35,410 bases of DNA from Ornithinimicrobium sp. (GTDB lineage Bacteria > Actinomycetota > Actinomycetes > Actinomycetales > Dermatophilaceae), in NCBI RefSeq assembly GCF_030537745.1, contig NZ_JAUNVI010000030.1, forward strand, positions 1-35,410. The letters run 5' to 3'. Both the position numbers and the translations under genes were made by a program. The notes under the pieces are model-generated. The model was not told where the DNA came from. It saw nothing but the letters and a program-made list of their open reading frames with translations, and did no database searches. Position 1 is the stretch's first letter. The number at the start of each line of letters is the position of its first letter. Below are positions 31,747 through 35,410 of this stretch, piece by piece.

Positions 31747-34668
31747 ATGAGCGAGCGCACCCCGGAACACCGGTACACCGCTGAGCTGGCGGGGCAGATC
31801 GAGGCCCGCTGGCAGGACCGCTGGGAGTCCGAGGACACCTTTGCCTCAGCCAACCCGGCCGGGCCGTGGGCGGCGCCGGACGATCCGCGCCTGAAGAAGG
31901 GCCACACCATCGTCATGGACATGTTTCCCTACCCGTCGGGGGCCGGGATGCATGTCGGACACCCCCTGGGTTATCTCGCGACCGACGTCTACAGCAGATT
32001 TCTGCGCACCACCGGCCAGAACGTGCTCTACACGATGGGCTTCGACGCTTTCGGGCTGCCGGCCGAGCACTACGCCGTACAGACCGGTCAGCACCCGCGC
32101 GTCACCACCGAGGCCGCGATGGCCACCTACCGACGCCAGATGCGGATGATCGGGCTGTCCCACGAGCAACGACGCGGCTTCGCCACCATCGACCCTGACT
32201 ACTACCGCTGGACCCAATGGATCTTCACTCAGATCTTTGAGTCCTGGTATGACGAGTCCGCGCCCGCGCGGCGCGGGTCAGGGACCGGCAGGGCGCGTCC
32301 GATCAGAGACCTGGTCACGCAGTTCGAGGGGGGCGAACGCTCGACCCCGGATGGTCGCGCGTGGGCCGAGCTCACCGCCCGCGAACGATCAGACATCCTG
32401 GATCAGCACCGGCTTGCCTACGTCTCGGCGGCACCGGTCAACTGGTGTCCTGGTCTGGGCACGGTGCTGTCCAACGAGGAGGTCACCGTGGACGGCAAGT
32501 CCGAGCGCGGCGACTTCCCCGTCTTCAAGCGCAATCTGAGCCAGTGGAAGATGCGCATCACCGCCTACGCCGATCGACTGGTTGACGACCTGGACCGGCT
32601 CGACTGGCCGGAAAAGGTCCGGCTGATGCAGCGCAACTGGATCGGGCGGTCCTTCGGGTCAGACGTCACCTTCGGCTCGATCCCCACCGTGGACGGCGGC
32701 ACCACCGGCCTGGAGATCTTCACCACCCGGCCGGACACGATCTTCGGTGCCACCTTCATGGTCGTCGCGCCCGAGCACCCCGTGCTGGCGCAGATCGTCC
32801 CGCCCGCCTGGCCCGAGGGCACCCACCCGGCCTGGACCGGTGGCGCGGCCGACCCGCGCACGGCGGTGTCGACATACCAACGAGAAGCCTCGTCCAAGAG
32901 CGACCTCGAGCGTGAGCGGCACGACGCCAAGCACAAGACCGGGGTCTTCACCGGCGCGTGGGCGACCAACCCGGTCACCGGCACTGCGCTGCCGGTGTTC
33001 GTGGCCGACTACGTGCTGATGGGCTACGGCACCGGCGCGATCATGGCGGTGCCGGGGCAGGACCAGCGGGACTGGGATTTCGCCAAGGCTTATGAGCTGC
33101 CGATCATTCGTACGGTCCAGCCGACCCCCGAGCACCCCCAGGACGAGGCGTTCACGGGCGAGGGCCCGGCGATCAACTCGGTCACTGACGGGTTGAGCCT
33201 GGACGGGATGGGCGTGGCCGAGGCCAAGGAGGCGACGATCGCCTGGCTGGAGGAGCAGGGGGTCGGGACCCGGCAGGTCACCTACCGGTTGCGGGACTGG
33301 CTCTTCAGTCGGCAGCGTTACTGGGGTGAGCCTTTCCCGATCGTCTGGGACGCTGACGGCATCGCGCACTCAGTGCCCGATGCGATGCTGCCGGTGAAAC
33401 TGCCGGAGGTGCCGGACTACAGCCCGCGGACCTTCGACCCGCAGGACGCGCAGTCCTCGCCCGAGGCGCCGCTGGCGCGCGCGGGCGAATGGGTCGAGGT
33501 CGACCTTGACCTGGGGGAGGGCCTGGGTGTGCAGCGCTATCGCCGAGAGACCAACACCATGCCCAACTGGGCTGGCTCGTGTTGGTACCACCTGCGCTAC
33601 CTGGATCCAGCCAACACCGAGGCGCCCGTGGACCCGGCCGTCGAGAGCTACTGGATCGGCCCGCGACCGGCACCGGTCGCCAGCGCGCCACCCGGTGCGA
33701 CGGACCCCGGCGGTGTCGACCTGTATGTCGGTGGGGTCGAGCATGCCGTGCTGCACCTGCTCTACGCCCGCTTCTGGCACAAGGTGCTCTTCGACCTGGG
33801 TTATGTCTCCAGCGAGGAGCCGTTCCGCCGGCTGATCAACCAGGGCATGATCGAGGCCTACGTCTACCGTGACCAGCGCGGTTTCCCCGTCCCCGCAGCC
33901 GAGATCGAGGAGCACCCGTCCACGGACGGTGGCGCCTCGACCTACACCTGGAAGGGCGAGCCCGTCACTCAGGAGTACGGCAAGATGGGCAAGTCGCTCA
34001 AGAACGTCGTTACCCCTGATGAGATGTGTGAGCAGTACGGCGCGGACACCTTCCGCGTCTACGAAATGTCGATGGGGCCGCTGGAGCAGTACCGCCCGTG
34101 GGAGACCCGCGCGGTCGTCGGCTCCCAGCGCTTCCTGCAGCGGCTGTGGCGCAACGTCATCGACGAGGAGACCGGGGAGGTCGCCGTCGTCGACGACGCG
34201 ATGGCCGAGGCGACCGACAAGGCGCTGCACAAGACGATTGAGGGCGTGCGCGCCGACTTCGCGGCGCTGCGGACCAACACCGCGATCGCCAAGATGATCG
34301 AGCTCAACAACCACCTGACCAAGCTGGACGTCGTGCCGCGTGCCGCCGTCGAGCCGCTCGTGCAGATGGTCGCGCCGGTCGCGCCGCACCTGGCAGAGGA
34401 GCTGTGGTCGCGGCTGGGGCACGCGGACTCGCTGGCCTACGAGCCGTTCCCGGTGGCCGACCCGGCCAAGTTGGTCGAGGACACCGTCACCGCGATCGTG
34501 CAGGTCAAGGGCAAGGTCCGGGACCGGTTGGAGGTGCCGGCCGACATCGACGCGGCGTCGCTGGAGGCGCTGGCGCTGGCCAGTCCCAAGGTGGTGGCGA
34601 TCATTGACGGAGCGCCGGTGCGCAAGGTCATCGTCCGGGCCCCCGGCCTGGTCAACGTGGTCGTCTGA
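31747..34668 (+). CDS. leuS: Leucyl-tRNA synthetase
   Basis: This class I synthetase charges tRNA-Leu. It is 973 residues long. The HIGH motif is HVGH (from H69) in [15 protein letters not shown]. The editing (CP1) domain spans roughly residues 280-500, with a [12 protein letters not shown] segment. The KMSKS motif is KMGKS (K746) in [12 protein letters not shown]. The catalytic domain also has the usual [12 protein letters not shown]. Actinobacterial-type inserts occur near residues 160-215 and 620-650. The ATG at 31747 follows GAGG at about 4 bases and removes a 15-codon open extension. No separate promoter is evident, so expression probably depends on read-through of the upstream terminator. 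Confidence 0.97.
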   Translation: MSERTPEHRYTAELAGQIEARWQDRWESEDTFASANPAGPWAAPDDPRLKKGHTIVMDMFPYPSGAGMHVGHPLGYLATDVYSRFLRTTGQNVLYTMGFDAFGLPAEHYAVQTGQHPRVTTEAAMATYRRQMRMIGLSHEQRRGFATIDPDYYRWTQWIFTQIFESWYDESAPARRGSGTGRARPIRDLVTQFEGGERSTPDGRAWAELTARERSDILDQHRLAYVSAAPVNWCPGLGTVLSNEEVTVDGKSERGDFPVFKRNLSQWKMRITAYADRLVDDLDRLDWPEKVRLMQRNWIGRSFGSDVTFGSIPTVDGGTTGLEIFTTRPDTIFGATFMVVAPEHPVLAQIVPPAWPEGTHPAWTGGAADPRTAVSTYQREASSKSDLERERHDAKHKTGVFTGAWATNPVTGTALPVFVADYVLMGYGTGAIMAVPGQDQRDWDFAKAYELPIIRTVQPTPEHPQDEAFTGEGPAINSVTDGLSLDGMGVAEAKEATIAWLEEQGVGTRQVTYRLRDWLFSRQRYWGEPFPIVWDADGIAHSVPDAMLPVKLPEVPDYSPRTFDPQDAQSSPEAPLARAGEWVEVDLDLGEGLGVQRYRRETNTMPNWAGSCWYHLRYLDPANTEAPVDPAVESYWIGPRPAPVASAPPGATDPGGVDLYVGGVEHAVLHLLYARFWHKVLFDLGYVSSEEPFRRLINQGMIEAYVYRDQRGFPVPAAEIEEHPSTDGGASTYTWKGEPVTQEYGKMGKSLKNVVTPDEMCEQYGADTFRVYEMSMGPLEQYRPWETRAVVGSQRFLQRLWRNVIDEETGEVAVVDDAMAEATDKALHKTIEGVRADFAALRTNTAIAKMIELNNHLTKLDVVPRAAVEPLVQMVAPVAPHLAEELWSRLGHADSLAYEPFPVADPAKLVEDTVTAIVQVKGKVRDRLEVPADIDAASLEALALASPKVVAIIDGAPVRKVIVRAPGLVNVVV

Positions 34669-34687
34669 GGAAGAGCGCGATGTTGCG

Positions 34688-35410
34688 ATGACTGTCCACG
34701 TGATCACTGACACCACGTCCTGCCTGTCCACGGAAATGGCCAAGCGGGCGGGGGTGACGATCGTGCCGCTGCACGTGAGCGTCACTGGACGCCGGACCTT
34801 TGAGGCGCGCGAGATCACGCCTGGCGAGGTCGCGGAGATCATGACCAAGGGCAAGGAACGGGTGTCGACGTCGCGGCCCTCGCCGGGGGAGTTCGTCGCG
34901 GCTTACCGCAACGCGGCGGCACGGACCGGCGCCGACCGGCTGGTGTCGGTCCACCTGTCCTCGTCGGTGAGCGGGACGGTCGAGGCTGCCGAGCTTGCCC
35001 GTGACGAGCTGGCTGGGCAGATCGAGGTCGAGGTCGTCGACTCGCGGGTCCTGGGGCTGGCGCTCGGGTATGCGGTGCGTGCGGGGGCAGGCGCAGCGGC
35101 CGCCGGGGCCAGCGTCGAGGAGGTGGTGGCGATCGTGCGCGCACATGCCGACGCGAGCCGGACCTGGTTCTACGTCGACACTCTCGAGCACCTGCGGCGC
35201 GGGGGGCGGATCGGCCGAGCTCAGGCCCTGCTCGGGTCCGCGCTGGCGATCAAGCCGTTGCTGACGATCCGGGACGGTGAAGTGCACCCCGCGGATAGGG
35301 TCCGGACCCGGGCCAAGGCGCTCGCCAAGTTGGTGGAGCACGCGGTGGCTGAGGTCGAGGCAGCACGCGAGGCCGAGGTGGAGGTGCGGATGGCGGTGCT
35401 GCAACTGGCC
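34688..35410 (+). CDS. DegV family fatty-acid-binding protein (3' partial)
   Basis: The frame runs off the right edge after 241 codons. It begins MTVHVITDTTSCLSTEMAKR, then TIVPLHVSVTGRRTFEAREITPGE. STSRPSPGEF carries the conserved Ser/Thr pair that contacts the fatty acid head group. VSVHLSSSVSGTVEAA, VVDSRVLGLALG, the RRGGRIG signature and LLGSALAIKPLLTIRDGEV all match DegV (EDD fold) proteins. In Gram-positive bacteria these bind fatty acids; in firmicutes the FakB forms present them to the FakA kinase. It starts 19 bases after leuS and is probably in the same operon. AGGAAG lies a rather long 14 bases upstream, but no other in-frame start is close. Confidence 0.9.
   Translation, partial: MTVHVITDTTSCLSTEMAKRAGVTIVPLHVSVTGRRTFEAREITPGEVAEIMTKGKERVSTSRPSPGEFVAAYRNAAARTGADRLVSVHLSSSVSGTVEAAELARDELAGQIEVEVVDSRVLGLALGYAVRAGAGAAAAGASVEEVVAIVRAHADASRTWFYVDTLEHLRRGGRIGRAQALLGSALAIKPLLTIRDGEVHPADRVRTRAKALAKLVEHAVAEVEAAREAEVEVRMAVLQLA

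Overview
This is a high-GC (about 70%) actinobacterial chromosomal segment. WhiB1 next to PdtaS, an NAD-type 180 kDa glutamate dehydrogenase, a 10-methyl fatty acid gene pair and many leaderless genes all fit an actinomycete. The gene set and protein style suggest the order Micrococcales, near Intrasporangiaceae, but the genus is an inference. I see no rRNA, tRNA, CRISPR array, insertion sequence or prophage. Coding density is very high, and both ends cut through genes.

Layout. Bases 1-1533: the end of a MinD/Ssd-like ATPase and a DUF6912 protein. Bases 1600-9245: glutamate metabolism, with pruA (P5C to glutamate) and NAD-glutamate dehydrogenase (glutamate to 2-oxoglutarate) flanking two small minus-strand genes. 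Bases 9290-11112: pdtaS and whiB1, a conserved actinobacterial neighbourhood. Bases 11441-17118, minus strand: an amidohydrolase, then the PEP/pyruvate module in which the PPDK regulatory kinase/phosphatase precedes ppdK, followed by a FhuF-like [2Fe-2S] protein. Bases 17140-20755: a small Pro/Glu/Ala-rich protein, miaA, an RsmC-like methyltransferase and hflX (RNA modification and ribosome GTPase). Bases 20853-26725: a GH63-like glycosidase, fdhD and a DinG-like helicase. Bases 26768-30942: holA overlapping a DUF952 gene, then a tmsA-tmsB pair for 10-methyl branched fatty acids. Bases 30966-35410: rpsT, a leader-peptide/terminator region, leuS and a truncated degV-family gene.

Expression signals. 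About half of the genes have a TANNNT (or CANNNT) -10 box ending five to eight bases before an ATG or GTG, exactly six in nine cases. This is the geometry of leaderless transcription, and it fixes many start codons. The remaining genes carry Shine-Dalgarno sequences. Three promoters carry candidate operators: a perfect 7+7 inverted repeat over the pruA start site, a perfect 14-bp palindrome between the divergent glutamate dehydrogenase and small-protein promoters, and a 22-bp tandem duplication upstream of rpsT.

Most novel-looking feature. Between rpsT and leuS lie a promoter, an 11-codon ORF with one CTT leucine codon, a 9-bp hairpin overlapping its stop codon, and an intrinsic terminator with seven T residues, all before leuS. 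No second promoter is evident. I read this as a candidate attenuator of leucyl-tRNA synthetase, but I could not find a mutually exclusive antiterminator.
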